Shown here: positions 7,032 through 15,949 of the stretch, piece by piece
How positions within the stretch are numbered: position 1 is the stretch's first letter
Layout of the letters: every line of letters starts with the position of its first letter
Source: an uncultured Shimia sp.
GTDB taxonomy: Bacteria; Pseudomonadota; Alphaproteobacteria; Rhodobacterales; Rhodobacteraceae
Direction: 5' to 3'
Length of the DNA stretch: 49,612 bases
Assembly: GCA_937897325.1 (NCBI GenBank)
Contig: CALCOY010000060.1
Span: 1-49,612, forward strand
Made by a program: the position numbers and the translations under genes
Notes under the pieces: model-generated
What the model saw: the letters and a program-made list of their open reading frames with translations, nothing else
Told to the model about the DNA's origin: nothing
Database searches by the model: none

Positions 7032-9665
7032 TCAGAACCGGTCAAGCAATCGCTTGAGATAGTCCAGCTCGACCTGTGGGCGCTCTCCCTCGGCCGAGCG
7101 GCGCCGGATCTCGTCCAGCAGATCCTTTGCACGGCGATAGACATCTTCCCCCTGCAGCAGCGCTTCGTCCGTACCTGGGGTGCCATTCGAGCCTGGCTGA
7201 CGTCCTAGAGGGTCCTGCGCTTCGGCGCGCCGATCTGCTTCGGACATACCCTGACCGGGCTGGCCTTCCTGCTGTTGCTGCGCCATCTGCTCGCCAAGTG
7301 CGCGCATGCCTTCCCGCAGGGCCTCCATGGCCTGGGCCTGGTTGTCGATCGCTTCAGCCAGATCGCGGTTGCGCAAGGCCTCTTCGGCCCCCTCCATCGC
7401 CCGGCCTGCCCGGTCCAGCGCATCCCGCGCAGCGTCACCCTCGGGCGATCCGGCGCCCGGCATGTTCTGCTGCTGGCGCTGCAGCTCCTGACGCAGGGCG
7501 CGTTGCCGTTCCGCCAGCGTTTCCTCACCCGGCGCCTGACCGCTCTGCCCGTTCTGCGCCTGATCGGTTCCGCCTTGTTGTTGGCCTTGCTGACCCGGTT
7601 GTGTGCCTTGCTGACCCTGGCCCTGGCCTTGCTGCGGTGAATGCTGCTGGCCTTGACCCTGACCCCCGTCGCGGCCCTGGTTCTGCTGACTTTCGCCTGA
7701 TTGCGCGTTCGGATTGAACTGTTCTTGCAGATCGCGGAAGGCCTGATCGCTGAGCCCCTGCTGTTCGCGCAACGTTTCGGCCAGACCTTCCATGGCCTGT
7801 TCGCCCGGGCTCTGGCCGTTCTGACCGCCCTGGCCTTGGGTCACGCGCATGTTTTCCAGTAGTTCCTGCAACTCTTGCAAGGCTTGAGCAGCTTCGGCCA
7901 TCCGACCCTGTTCCATAAGCTCCTGGATGCGGTCCATCATGCGTTGCAGATCGTCCTGGTTCATCTGCATCGCTTCGCCGGATTGCTGCTGACCCGCTTC
8001 GTCGTTTTCCTCAGAATCCAGCTGTGCCTGACGCGACAGCTGCTGGAGGTAGTCATTCGTTGCGCGCCGCAGTTCCTCCATAAGGCGCTCAATCTCTGCA
8101 TCACTTGCACCGTCGCGCATGGCCTGTTCCAGACGCTCCTGCGCCTGGCGCAGCCGCTCCAGCGCGCTTGCCAGATCGCCCTCTTCAATGATGATCGCCA
8201 GATCCCAGAGATCTTGCGACAGCTTGTCCTGCTGTTCATCCGTCAGCCCGTAATGGGCCAGCGTCTCCATGCTGCGGATCACCCGATGCAGTCGCAGTCG
8301 GTCAGTTTCCTTACGGAACACATCCTCGGGGATATGCGATACGGTCCGAAGGATCATCGCGATCCGCTCCGCATTCATGCGTGACCACAAAAGATCGCGC
8401 CGTTGTTCAATGATCGCCGCCGCCAGCGGGTCAAAAAAACGCCGCCCCGGCAGGATCATCGCCCGCGGCTCGGAGAAAGACTGCTGTTCGGCCGAATCCA
8501 ACACGCTCAGCGTGATCTGGACAGGCATATTAGCCCAGGGATGCTGCGAGAAATCCTCGATCAGGTTTTCATCGAAATTCGCCCGTGTGCCGGTGATTGG
8601 CATAGGTAGCGAAACCGTCAGATCCGAACGCGCCTCAGGTTCGATAGTCAGACCATGCCGCCGGTCGATGGCGGGCAGATCCAGGGTGATCACCGCCTCG
8701 CCGGCTTCCACCCCGTAATCGTCTATAGCCCTGAAGGGCAGCGTCATCTCCCCCATGGCCGAGCTTTCGGGGTCCTCCAATACAGTCACCTGCGGCGCAT
8801 CATCCCGGATCATGCTGATGTCCCAGACACGCCCACCAGGCCCATTGACGGCGATCGATCCGTCCTGAGCAACCGTAAAATCCTGCTTGCTGTCCGAGGC
8901 TGGTGGCACCTCACCTATCCTGCCAGACACTGTTTCTGAGACAGTCAGTGCCCCAACCTCACCGTAAAGGCGCAATGTGATCAACGTGCCCACGGGCAAT
9001 TCCAGCGCGCCTTCCGGGATGTCGTTGAGGTAGATCGTTGGCCTTCCCGTATAGCGTGGGCTTTCCGCCCAGCCTTCCCAAACGGGACCCGACGCCAGGT
9101 CCGCCCCGTTGGGTGTCATATCCGCGACGGAGCCGACCCGCCAGATCGAACCAAACATCAACGCGACGGCAAGGGCCAGAACCGCCACATAGCGCAAGGC
9201 ATAAGGATCGCGATCGGCGATCCGCAGGTTCGCCGGAACGGGGTCGGCTTCGCGCGCACGTTGCGCCATGCGTTTCTGATGCGCCCGCCAAACCGCTTGA
9301 GAGGCCGCGTCGTCCGAAACATTCGCCTGATTGTCCAACATTGCGCGGATCGGACGGTCGGGCAAAGAGGCATCCAACCGATCCAGCGCTGCTGCCCGCG
9401 AAGGCAAACGGAATGTCCGCAGGGCAAAGACCAGTGCCGCGATCAGTGCGAGTGCCGAAACGACGGCCCCGGCCCAAACCAGCTCAATCAGGAAGTTATC
9501 TTGAAGGCCCAGCATCAGCGCCGCCAAAAGCAGCATCACCACCGTGATCAGCGGCCATGTCGCCCTCCAGAACGCCTCTGCAAACATACCGGCACGGGTC
9601 AGCGCCAGCGGCCACCGCAAAGCCTTCAGGTCAACAGATCCATCGTCCCGGGGGGATTTCGGCAT
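7032..9665 (-). CDS. TIGR02302 (DUF4175) family membrane protein
   Basis: This 877-residue protein has two N-terminal transmembrane helices (about 30-75), a third at about 155-172 (YALRYVAVLALAVALMFGS), a long exported central region, coiled-coil helices around 480-620, a Gln/Gly-rich low-complexity stretch around 650-715, and a charged C-terminal tail. This matches the alphaproteobacterial TIGR02302 family, of unknown function and commonly next to lysA. I choose ATG 9665 because GGAG lies nine bases before it; in-frame ATGs up to 9686 lack a good site. It lies about 40 bp after lysA and is probably cotranscribed. Confidence 0.85.
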   Translation of the reverse strand: MPKSPRDDGSVDLKALRWPLALTRAGMFAEAFWRATWPLITVVMLLLAALMLGLQDNFLIELVWAGAVVSALALIAALVFALRTFRLPSRAAALDRLDASLPDRPIRAMLDNQANVSDDAASQAVWRAHQKRMAQRAREADPVPANLRIADRDPYALRYVAVLALAVALMFGSIWRVGSVADMTPNGADLASGPVWEGWAESPRYTGRPTIYLNDIPEGALELPVGTLITLRLYGEVGALTVSETVSGRIGEVPPASDSKQDFTVAQDGSIAVNGPGGRVWDISMIRDDAPQVTVLEDPESSAMGEMTLPFRAIDDYGVEAGEAVITLDLPAIDRRHGLTIEPEARSDLTVSLPMPITGTRANFDENLIEDFSQHPWANMPVQITLSVLDSAEQQSFSEPRAMILPGRRFFDPLAAAIIEQRRDLLWSRMNAERIAMILRTVSHIPEDVFRKETDRLRLHRVIRSMETLAHYGLTDEQQDKLSQDLWDLAIIIEEGDLASALERLRQAQERLEQAMRDGASDAEIERLMEELRRATNDYLQQLSRQAQLDSEENDEAGQQQSGEAMQMNQDDLQRMMDRIQELMEQGRMAEAAQALQELQELLENMRVTQGQGGQNGQSPGEQAMEGLAETLREQQGLSDQAFRDLQEQFNPNAQSGESQQNQGRDGGQGQGQQHSPQQGQGQGQQGTQPGQQGQQQGGTDQAQNGQSGQAPGEETLAERQRALRQELQRQQQNMPGAGSPEGDAARDALDRAGRAMEGAEEALRNRDLAEAIDNQAQAMEALREGMRALGEQMAQQQQEGQPGQGMSEADRRAEAQDPLGRQPGSNGTPGTDEALLQGEDVYRRAKDLLDEIRRRSAEGERPQVELDYLKRLLDRF

Positions 9666-9707
9666 AAAAAGCCACTCCATCATCACCGACGCGGCGCAGG
9701 ATAGCGC

Positions 9708-10973
9708 CTATAGCCATTGAGGGATGGTATCGCGTTTTATGATTTCGTCAAAGGTCGGACGTGCGCGAATAACCGCGAATTGATCGTCTTTCACCAGAAC
9801 TTCGGGGGTCAGGGGCCGCGTATTGTATTCGCTGGACATGACTGCCCCGTAGGCACCTGCACTGCGAAAGGCGACGAGATCGCCCGCAGATAGCGGCGGC
9901 ATCATGCGTTCCTTGGCAAATGTGTCCCCGCTTTCGCAGACCGGCCCGACGATGTCGAAAGGCGCTTGCTCCACGCCTGGCTCTGCCTCAATTACAGGCA
10001 CAATGTCGTGCCAGGCTTCGTACATCGCCGGGCGGATCAGATCATTCATGGCCGAATCGAGGATCAGGAAATCGCGACCTTCGCCGGATTTCACATAAAT
10101 CACACCGCTGACCATCAGGCCTGCATTGCCCGCGATCAAGCGCCCTGGTTCGATCTCAATCTCGCAGCCAAGATGCCCGACTGTCCTCTGGATCAACGCG
10201 CCGTATTCGGTCGGCAAAGGTGGCGCCTCATTGCTTTGGGTGTAGGGGATGCCAAGGCCACCGCCCAGATCCAGCCGCCTGATGTTGTGACCGTCTGAAC
10301 GCAAGGCCTCTGTCAGTTCGGCCACCTTGTTGTAGGCCGTCTCAAAGGGGGCGAGATCGGTCAACTGACTGCCGATATGAACGTCGATGCCAATAACCTC
10401 GATCCCCTCCATCGCGTCGGCAATCGCATAGACCTCGCGCGCGCGGGCGATCGGGATGCCGAACTTGTTTTCGGACTTGCCGGTTGCGATCTTGGCATGG
10501 GTCTTTGCGTCCACATCCGGATTGACCCGAATGGTGATGGGTGCCGTAAGGCCAAGGGACATAGCGACCCGGTTCAGCACGTCCATTTCGGGCTCGGATT
10601 CCACGTTGAACTGACGGATGCCGCCAGTCAGGGCTTGGCATATCTCTTCTTCTGTCTTACCGACACCCGAGAAAACGATCCGCTCGCCCGGTACACCGGC
10701 GGCCTTGGCACGCGCATATTCACCTCCCGAGACCACGTCCATACCCGCGCCCGCTTCGGCCAATGTCTTAAGGATCGCCTGGTTGCTGGCCGCTTTCATC
10801 GCGTAGCAGACAAGATGATCCATGCCAGACAAGGCATCGTCGAACAGGTGGTAATGGCGCAGCAACGTAGCTGTCGAGTAGACATAGAAAGGCGTTCCGA
10901 CGGCCGCGGCGATTTCGGAGATCGGAACATCTTCGGCGTGCAGTACGCCATCCCGATAGAGAAAATGATCCAT
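9708..10973 (-). CDS. lysA: Diaminopimelate decarboxylase
   Basis: This PLP enzyme catalyses the last step of lysine synthesis, meso-diaminopimelate to L-lysine plus CO2. Motifs of the alanine-racemase-like barrel are CYAMKA with the PLP lysine at 60, HIGSQL near 200, the glycine loop LDLGGGLGIPY, and CESGDTFAKER with the catalytic Cys in the C-terminal domain. The length of 421 matches the family. ATG 10973 (MDHFLYRDG) is chosen over the upstream extension to 11000 because it gives the usual N-terminus. Two tiny lipoprotein genes often found near lysA or argH lie behind argH here instead. Confidence 0.95.
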   Translation of the reverse strand: MDHFLYRDGVLHAEDVPISEIAAAVGTPFYVYSTATLLRHYHLFDDALSGMDHLVCYAMKAASNQAILKTLAEAGAGMDVVSGGEYARAKAAGVPGERIVFSGVGKTEEEICQALTGGIRQFNVESEPEMDVLNRVAMSLGLTAPITIRVNPDVDAKTHAKIATGKSENKFGIPIARAREVYAIADAMEGIEVIGIDVHIGSQLTDLAPFETAYNKVAELTEALRSDGHNIRRLDLGGGLGIPYTQSNEAPPLPTEYGALIQRTVGHLGCEIEIEPGRLIAGNAGLMVSGVIYVKSGEGRDFLILDSAMNDLIRPAMYEAWHDIVPVIEAEPGVEQAPFDIVGPVCESGDTFAKERMMPPLSAGDLVAFRSAGAYGAVMSSEYNTRPLTPEVLVKDDQFAVIRARPTFDEIIKRDTIPQWL

Positions 10974-11063
10974 TGCTTTGCCTAACCCGTCCGGATCCAA
11001 CTCGCGGGGTCATAGCAGACAAACCGCCATGTGCAATTGGGCTCTGCTGTCGCATCACTCATG

Positions 11064-11087
11064 AAAAAAGGCGGCCGAAGCCGCCTT
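11064..11087 (-). terminator. Rho-independent terminator of the VPLPA-CTERM gene
   Basis: Read on the minus strand, an 8-bp perfect stem (AAGGCGGC/GCCGCCTT) with a four-base loop is followed by a run of six T. It lies about 20 bp beyond the stop of the gene at 11110. Confidence 0.85.
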
Positions 11088-11109
11088 CACATGTCACTGC
11101 GTGGGGCGT

Positions 11110-11766
11110 TTAGCCCTTGCGCGCCTTGCGCCGCGCGGCAAATCCGAAGATGCCAGCGCCCGCCAGAAGCAACGGAAGCGATGCAGGCACCGGCACGGCC
11201 GTCAACTGCAGAGAGTCAAAGCCGCCCGATCCATTGGTATAAAGCGTGATGGAATCGCCCACCCCCAAAACCGACGAGGAAAAGCTTAACTGGCCGGTCT
11301 CGTTCTCACCCAGAGTGAAGCCGCCAATCTCGCCGTCCAGGCTGGTCGAGAACTTGTAGATCGCGTCATCCACTGCCGACACGCCTTCCCAGCGGAAACG
11401 CGATCCGCTGATCAGGGTGAAGGTGATCGACCCGCCCGGTGCCGCATCGTCAGAAACACCGCTGATGCCTTTTTCCTGACGGATCAGGATCCGGTCTTCG
11501 ATGCCGTCATCGCCTTGCACCGCTGGCACGAGGTCAAGGTCGCCGCCACAATCCACACCGTCGATCACGCAGGTCGTGCTGAACAGTGCGGCCCCTTCTG
11601 TCTTGCCGGTTGCTGTCACGGCAAAGGTGAAGCCGTCCTCGCTATACTGCGTGAATGTCGTGCCATCCGTCACGCCACTGCCAAAATCGATGATCGCTGC
11701 AGAAACAGCTACAGGGGCCAACGAAATACCAAACGCTGCCGTTGCAAGTGTCGTCTTAAAACTCAT
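11110..11766 (-). CDS. VPLPA-CTERM sorting domain protein
   Basis: This 218-residue exported protein starts with a signal peptide (MSFKTTLATAAFGISLAPVAVSA). A beta-rich body contains an internal Cys pair (TTCVIDGVDCGG). It ends in a sorting signal: VPVPASLPLLLAGAGIFGF followed by the basic tail AARRKARKG. This is the PEP-CTERM/VPLPA type of tail, processed by an exosortase and typically found on envelope proteins in Rhodobacteraceae. The exosortase gene is not in this window. ATG 11766 gives a proper signal peptide; the upstream extension to 11871 does not. It is transcribed alone, with its own terminator. Confidence 0.88.
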   Translation of the reverse strand: MSFKTTLATAAFGISLAPVAVSAAIIDFGSGVTDGTTFTQYSEDGFTFAVTATGKTEGAALFSTTCVIDGVDCGGDLDLVPAVQGDDGIEDRILIRQEKGISGVSDDAAPGGSITFTLISGSRFRWEGVSAVDDAIYKFSTSLDGEIGGFTLGENETGQLSFSSSVLGVGDSITLYTNGSGGFDSLQLTAVPVPASLPLLLAGAGIFGFAARRKARKG

Positions 11767-11904
11767 TTTTACGTCCCAGAATAAAGACACAGGATCGAAC
11801 CGACCTGCGTCGCGCACCCCACGGCTCGAATACGACGCGACTGACAAGAATTCGACCCGAATTTGCCGCAATCTGTGGAAAAATATTGTTTCTAAATATG
11901 AGCT

Positions 11905-12240
11905 TTATGCAGCGCTTGCCGTATCCATGCCGCTGCCGCTCTTGCGCAGAAAAAGATAAAGCGGAAGGCCGCAACTCACCCCGATGCAGAAGGTCGCCGG
12001 GATCGCCAAAAGACCCCGCCAATTGCGCTGCTGGATGACCTCGGCGATGATCCAGACCGTCAGGGCGACCGCCGCGATGGTCAGATCCCAGACAAGGCCC
12101 GAGGTTGCGTTGTTGACGTGCCAGGCATCCACCATTGCCATGATGTCATAGCCGTTCGCGTTGAACCACGAGATGAAATAATACATCGGATGGATAGCGC
12201 CCCAGACGGCCAGCGCAAGAAAGACCAGACGTATCCCCAT
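11905..12240 (-). CDS. DUF2834 family small membrane protein
   Basis: This 111-residue protein has three hydrophobic segments (about 3-23, 48-68, 75-98) with the DUF2834 pattern: HPMYYFISWFNANGYD after helix 1 and ATSGLVWDLTIAAVALTVWII in helix 2. The function is unknown. It starts 3 bp after the stop of the preceding small lipoprotein and is the last gene of the argH operon. Confidence 0.75.
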   Translation of the reverse strand: MGIRLVFLALAVWGAIHPMYYFISWFNANGYDIMAMVDAWHVNNATSGLVWDLTIAAVALTVWIIAEVIQQRNWRGLLAIPATFCIGVSCGLPLYLFLRKSGSGMDTASAA

Positions 12241-12243
12241 GGC

Positions 12244-12432
12244 CTAGAACGTCCGGATCACGCCAATTGTCGCGTGGCCAGAAATGCTGATCCCGGGGGT
12301 CGTGCTGGATGGCTCCCGATCGGCAGCCGCATCCGGCGCACGCTCTCTCGGCGGCTCGCCTGTGCAAGCAGCAAGGCCTACGCAAATCGCCAACAAGATC
12401 GCGGCGCGTTTGGTGACATTTGTAAGCGACAT
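12244..12432 (-). CDS. Small predicted lipoprotein, third gene of the argH operon
   Basis: This 62-residue protein has a lipoprotein signal (KRAAILLAICVGLAAC, Cys near residue 23), then a Pro/Asp-rich linker and GISISGHATIGVIRTF. Its ATG (12430-12432) overlaps the stop of the previous gene by one base (TGATG). The ending resembles that of the neighbouring 58-residue lipoprotein ([12 protein letters not shown]...), suggesting a diverged duplicate. The role is unknown. Confidence 0.6.
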   Translation of the reverse strand: MSLTNVTKRAAILLAICVGLAACTGEPPRERAPDAAADREPSSTTPGISISGHATIGVIRTF

Positions 12433-12608
12433 CAGAAAACACCCCATTTGACAGAAAACGGCCCCTTGCGCACGCCGACGCGGGCCGCCGTATGCACCCC
12501 GCTGTCTCCAATGCCGATCGAAAGGTCTGCGGTCGGTTGGGTCGGCTCTCCATCCACGCCGCAGCCTGCGAGGGCGAGGCCGACCAGAACGGTCAAAATT
12601 CTGATCAT
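12432..12608 (-). CDS. Small predicted lipoprotein, second gene of the argH operon
   Basis: This 58-residue protein ([22 protein letters not shown]...) has a classic lipobox, LALAGC, with Cys at 16. The short mature part has the segment [18 protein letters not shown]. Its ATG overlaps the argH stop as ATGA, and its own stop overlaps the next ATG as TGATG, so translation is coupled across three genes. The gene is small and easily missed. The function is unknown; its position behind argH looks fixed by coupling rather than obvious metabolism. Confidence 0.7.
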   Translation of the reverse strand: MIRILTVLVGLALAGCGVDGEPTQPTADLSIGIGDSGVHTAARVGVRKGPFSVKWGVF

Positions 12609-13996
12609 TTCAGCATATCCTTCCAGCGTTCGATCTGCGCGAGCACTTGAACCGGCGCGGTCCCACCATACGACGTACGAGACGCGACCGAGTTTTCCAC
12701 CCCTAGGACGTCAAAAACATCCTGTGTGATATCGCCATGTACCGATTGCATATCTGAAAGGTGCAGATCCGGCAGATCGCAGCCTTTCTCTTCGGCCATC
12801 GCTACAAGACTGCCTGTGACATGATGTGCATCGCGAAAGGGCAGGCCCAGCACCCGCACCAACCAATCTGCGAGATCCGTCGCCGTCGAAAACCCGGTGC
12901 TCGCCGCTCCGAGAAGACTGTCGCGGTCGGCTTCCATGTCACGCACCATGCCTTCCATCGCGGCCATTGCCAGCATCCAATTGTCCGCCGCGTCAAAGAC
13001 CTGTTCCTTGTCCTCTTGCATGTCCTTGGAATAGGTCAGCGCGAGCCCCTTCATCACCATCATCAGGGCAGTATTGGCGCCGAAAATCCGGCCCACCTTT
13101 GCCCGAATGAGCTCTGCCGCGTCAGGGTTCTTCTTCTGAGGCATGATCGACGAGCCGGTCGAAAACCGGTCGGAAAGCGCCACAAATCGAAACTGGGCCG
13201 AAGACCAGATCACAAGCTCTTCCGAAAGACGACTGAGATGCATTGCACTGATGCTTGCCACGCTCAGGAATTCCAGCGCAAAGTCCCGGTCACTCACGGC
13301 ATCCAAGGAATTGGCGGCGGGCCTGTCAAAACCCAGCGCCTTTGCCGTCATCTCACGGTCAATCGGAAAAGACGTGCCCGCCAGTGCCGCCGCTCCGAGC
13401 GGACATTCATTCATTCGCGCCCGCGCATCCCGCACTCGGCTCAGGTCCCGCCCAAACATCTCGGCATAAGCCATCATGTGATGGCCCCAAGTCACTGGCT
13501 GTGCCGACTGCAGATGCGTGAAGCCTGGCATGATCCAGTCCGCCCCCGCTTCGGCCTGTGTCAAAAGCGCGCGGATCAGGGCCAGAAGACCGGCCTCGGC
13601 AGCATCCAAATTGTCGCGTACCCACAGCTTGAAATCCGTCGCAACCTGATCGTTCCGACTGCGCCCCGTATGCAGCCGCCCGGCAGGCTCACCAATCAAG
13701 TCCTTCAGCCGCGCCTCCACGTTCATGTGAATGTCTTCCAGCGCCGCTGAGAAAGGGAAAGATCCCTCCTCAATCTCTGACAAGACCGTGAGAAGCCCTT
13801 CCCCGATCGCCTCCGCATCCTTATCACTCAGGATACCTGTTGCGGCCAGCATTGCCGCATGGGCGCGAGAGCCTGCGATGTCCTGTGCCGCAAGCCGCTG
13901 GTCAAATCCGATCGAGGCGTTAATTGCTTCCATGATCGCATCGGGTCCGGCAGCGAAACGGCCGCCCCACATGGCATTCGCGGTCTGCTTGGTCAT
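12605..13996 (-). CDS. argH: Argininosuccinate lyase
   Basis: This is the last enzyme of arginine synthesis, splitting argininosuccinate into arginine and fumarate. It has 463 residues, normal for the family. Fumarase/aspartase superfamily motifs are visible: MWGGRF at the N-terminus, [12 protein letters not shown] (110-121), TH161 in the PGFTHLQ block, and the mobile loop signature [12 protein letters not shown] (281-292) with the catalytic Ser. It heads a tightly overlapping operon of four genes. Its ATG is only 25 bp from the ATG of the divergent thioredoxin gene, so promoter elements of each gene must reach into the other. Confidence 0.96.
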   Translation of the reverse strand: MTKQTANAMWGGRFAAGPDAIMEAINASIGFDQRLAAQDIAGSRAHAAMLAATGILSDKDAEAIGEGLLTVLSEIEEGSFPFSAALEDIHMNVEARLKDLIGEPAGRLHTGRSRNDQVATDFKLWVRDNLDAAEAGLLALIRALLTQAEAGADWIMPGFTHLQSAQPVTWGHHMMAYAEMFGRDLSRVRDARARMNECPLGAAALAGTSFPIDREMTAKALGFDRPAANSLDAVSDRDFALEFLSVASISAMHLSRLSEELVIWSSAQFRFVALSDRFSTGSSIMPQKKNPDAAELIRAKVGRIFGANTALMMVMKGLALTYSKDMQEDKEQVFDAADNWMLAMAAMEGMVRDMEADRDSLLGAASTGFSTATDLADWLVRVLGLPFRDAHHVTGSLVAMAEEKGCDLPDLHLSDMQSVHGDITQDVFDVLGVENSVASRTSYGGTAPVQVLAQIERWKDMLK

Positions 13997-14021
13997 GGTC
14001 GTGCCCTTTGAAGGAGGGAAA

Positions 14022-14591
14022 ATGAAATATCTTGTCGCCGCCGCCGTTTATCTGGCCGTGAGCCTTAGTTCAATTCCCGCCATTGCAGGCGACTACGCAG
14101 ATGTGATCAGCCTGCGGGAAGGCAGCATGAAAAAGCTGATCTTCCATACTGCGCCCCAGGCTGTATCCAACGCCTCTTTCGAACTGGCCGATGAAAGAGG
14201 CAAGGCGACGCTTGAGGATTATCAGGGCAAATATGTCCTGCTGAACTTCTGGGCGACCTGGTGCGCGCCCTGCCGCAAGGAAATGCCCATGCTGTCCGAG
14301 CTTCAAAGCCAATTTGGCGGTGATGATTTCGAAGTACTCACAATCGCCACCGGCCGTAACTCTCCGGCGGGCATTCGCAAGTTTCTGACAGAGACGAGCA
14401 TCACAAACCTGCCGCGCCATCAGGATCCCAAACAGCAACTGGCCAGCCAAATGGGCGTGTTTGGCCTGCCGATCACGGTGATCCTGGATCCAGAGGGGCG
14501 CGAGATTGCCCGGATGCGCGGTGATGCCGATTGGGCGAGCACGAGTGCGAAATCCATCATTGATGCGCTGATCGTCAAAGCCGGATCCTGA
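14022..14591 (+). CDS. TlpA-like periplasmic thioredoxin
   Basis: This 189-residue protein has a signal peptide (1-22) followed by a thioredoxin fold of the TlpA/ResA type. The active site is [14 protein letters not shown] (Cys81 and Cys84), and the cis-Pro loop is FGLPIT. Such proteins reduce disulfides in the periplasm, for example in cytochrome maturation; the partner cannot be read from sequence. A strong ribosome binding site (GAAGGAGGG) precedes the ATG at 14022. It is divergent from argH and convergent with the marR gene (15-bp gap). Confidence 0.88.
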   Translation: MKYLVAAAVYLAVSLSSIPAIAGDYADVISLREGSMKKLIFHTAPQAVSNASFELADERGKATLEDYQGKYVLLNFWATWCAPCRKEMPMLSELQSQFGGDDFEVLTIATGRNSPAGIRKFLTETSITNLPRHQDPKQQLASQMGVFGLPITVILDPEGREIARMRGDADWASTSAKSIIDALIVKAGS

Positions 14592-14606
14592 CACCCGCCC
14601 GGCGGA

Positions 14607-15050
14607 TCAATCCCCGCTTAGTCCCCGCGCAACCTTTCCCATCGTTGCGACAAATGCGACACGTTCCTCCTCGTCGAGCGTTTCTAGCATGGCAGCAGCG
14701 TTGCGTCGGTCCTGTCTCAGGATCGCGTCCAACGTTTCGCGGCCCGCAGATGTCAGGCGCACATGCAGGGCGCGGCGATCGCTCTCATCAGTCAGCGACA
14801 TCAGCAGATCGCGCTTCTGCAGCGCACGGACAGCCGTCGAAATCGTTGTGCGTGAAACGCCCAACTGATCAGCGATCTGGGACGGACGCATCTGACCCTG
14901 TCCGCCCACGACCCTTAGGATATTGAAATAAAGCGGGTTGAACGGCAGGTGCCCTTCAGCTGGCGCCCCGTTTCGCGCCGCTACCAGCAGCGCCCGCATC
15001 ACCATGTTCACGTGCCCCATCAGGTCATCGGTTTGAACCTCTTTCGACAA
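14607..15050 (-). CDS. MarR family transcriptional regulator
   Basis: This 147-residue winged-helix protein has a recognition region QIADQLGVSRTTISTAVRALQKRDLL and the wing DESDRRALHVRLTSAGRE, the usual MarR D-x-R-D/R motif. The start is TTG at 15050, six bases after GGAGG; no ATG fits as well. The divergent lipoprotein gene and the repeated TTAGTACG boxes between them suggest that it represses that gene and itself. The ligand is unknown. Confidence 0.88.
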   Translation of the reverse strand: MSKEVQTDDLMGHVNMVMRALLVAARNGAPAEGHLPFNPLYFNILRVVGGQGQMRPSQIADQLGVSRTTISTAVRALQKRDLLMSLTDESDRRALHVRLTSAGRETLDAILRQDRRNAAAMLETLDEEERVAFVATMGKVARGLSGD

Positions 15051-15069
15051 ATGTCCTCCAGACGGTTGT

Positions 15070-15108
15070 TTAGTACGTATGCCGCACTAATTAGTACGAT
15101 ATACGTAT
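15070..15108. promoter_or_regulatory. Candidate MarR operator region
   Basis: Between the divergent marR and lipoprotein starts lie two direct TTAGTACG copies (15070-15077 and 15091-15098), 21 bp apart. The perfect palindromes ACTAATTAGT (15086-15095) and ATACGTAT (15101-15108) are also present. Two helical turns between repeats suits two dimers binding the same face and covering both promoters. Confidence 0.55.
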
Positions 15109-15112
15109 CATA

Positions 15113-15718
15113 ATGCGAGCTTCCCTCATGCGCTTCCGCCTTCTTGCCCTCTTCTTTCCAGCCCTTCTGGCCGCCTGCAACGATCCGGAGGTGCCCAGCG
15201 GCCCACCCGAACTCACACCGCCGCCCGACGTCGCAACCAAGGGCTTTCTGACGGCATATGTCGAGGAAACTGTCCCGATGAGCATCATTGAACTGCGCGC
15301 TTTTATAGCCGAAGAACCCCTCATAAGCTTTTTACAGCCAACCGAGAATATCTCAAACCCCGTCGCGTCCGAAGTTCTGCAAGGCAATTGGCCCGATCCC
15401 GGCGCGATCCGCTGGCTACGCCTGGACGATGGCCACTACGTCATAGAAAGGGTGATCGAGAACGCGCCAGCGTTTTTCAAATATCAGGTCTTCATCTTCA
15501 CAAATTCCACCGGGCGCGGCGTCGAGCAGATTGTCGGTGAACAACGCTTTGTCCCCGTGGAGGACGGCACGCGGTTCGAATGGAGCTATAATGTCTTGCC
15601 GCGCAATATGATCGCCCGTCAAATCGTGCGACGCAACATGCCCGAAATTGAGGCCTACATCACAGGCGGACTTCTGAGTTTTGCCGCAGCAGCGCGTGCC
15701 GCGAAGGCATCGCAGTGA
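15113..15718 (+). CDS. SRPBCC-like predicted lipoprotein
   Basis: This 201-residue protein has a lipoprotein signal (LLALFFPALLAAC, Cys about 22 from this start). The body reads like a START/SRPBCC fold, with alternating strands: YVIERVIENAPAFFKYQVFIFTN, EQRFVPVEDGTRFEWSYNVLPRN, and a long C-terminal helix. SRPBCC domains bind hydrophobic ligands. ATG 15128 is an equally good start, since it gives the classic short signal peptide and leaves more room behind the operator. It is divergent from, and probably controlled by, the MarR gene. Confidence 0.7.
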   Translation: MRASLMRFRLLALFFPALLAACNDPEVPSGPPELTPPPDVATKGFLTAYVEETVPMSIIELRAFIAEEPLISFLQPTENISNPVASEVLQGNWPDPGAIRWLRLDDGHYVIERVIENAPAFFKYQVFIFTNSTGRGVEQIVGEQRFVPVEDGTRFEWSYNVLPRNMIARQIVRRNMPEIEAYITGGLLSFAAAARAAKASQ

Positions 15719-15731
15719 TCTGGGACGGCGC

Positions 15732-15760
15732 TTTTGTGGTCCGAAATGCGGGCCACAAAA
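15732..15760 (+). terminator. Hairpin downstream of the lipoprotein gene
   Basis: An 11-bp stem (TTTTGTGGTCC with GGGCCACAAAA, one G-T pair) encloses a seven-base loop. It begins 13 bp after the stop codon. There is no clear T-run after it, so it may act as a bidirectional or weak terminator. Confidence 0.5.
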
Positions 15761-15803
15761 CATCGCTAAGAACCAAAAGCGTGCACAATGCTAACCCGCC
15801 CAG

Positions 15804-15856
15804 ATACCGATATGAACACCGACGCAATACCGACGTTTCACTGACGTGATACAGAT
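15804..15856 (+). repeat. Second array of 11-bp phased ATACCGAC repeats
   Basis: Copies ATACCGAT (15804), ACACCGAC (15816), ATACCGAC (15827), TCACTGAC (15838) and ATACAGAT (15849) run at 12, 11, 11 and 11 bp. The unit is the same as before lpd (2529-2570). Here the array borders the IS5 relic and no intact gene follows it. Confidence 0.6.
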
Positions 15857-15949
15857 TGCGGATTTGCCTTGTTTTGTTGGGTTGGCGTGCCGTTTCGGCG
15901 AAAAACGGGAAACGCTTTGTTAGCCACTCCTGCGCAACGCCTACGTTCC

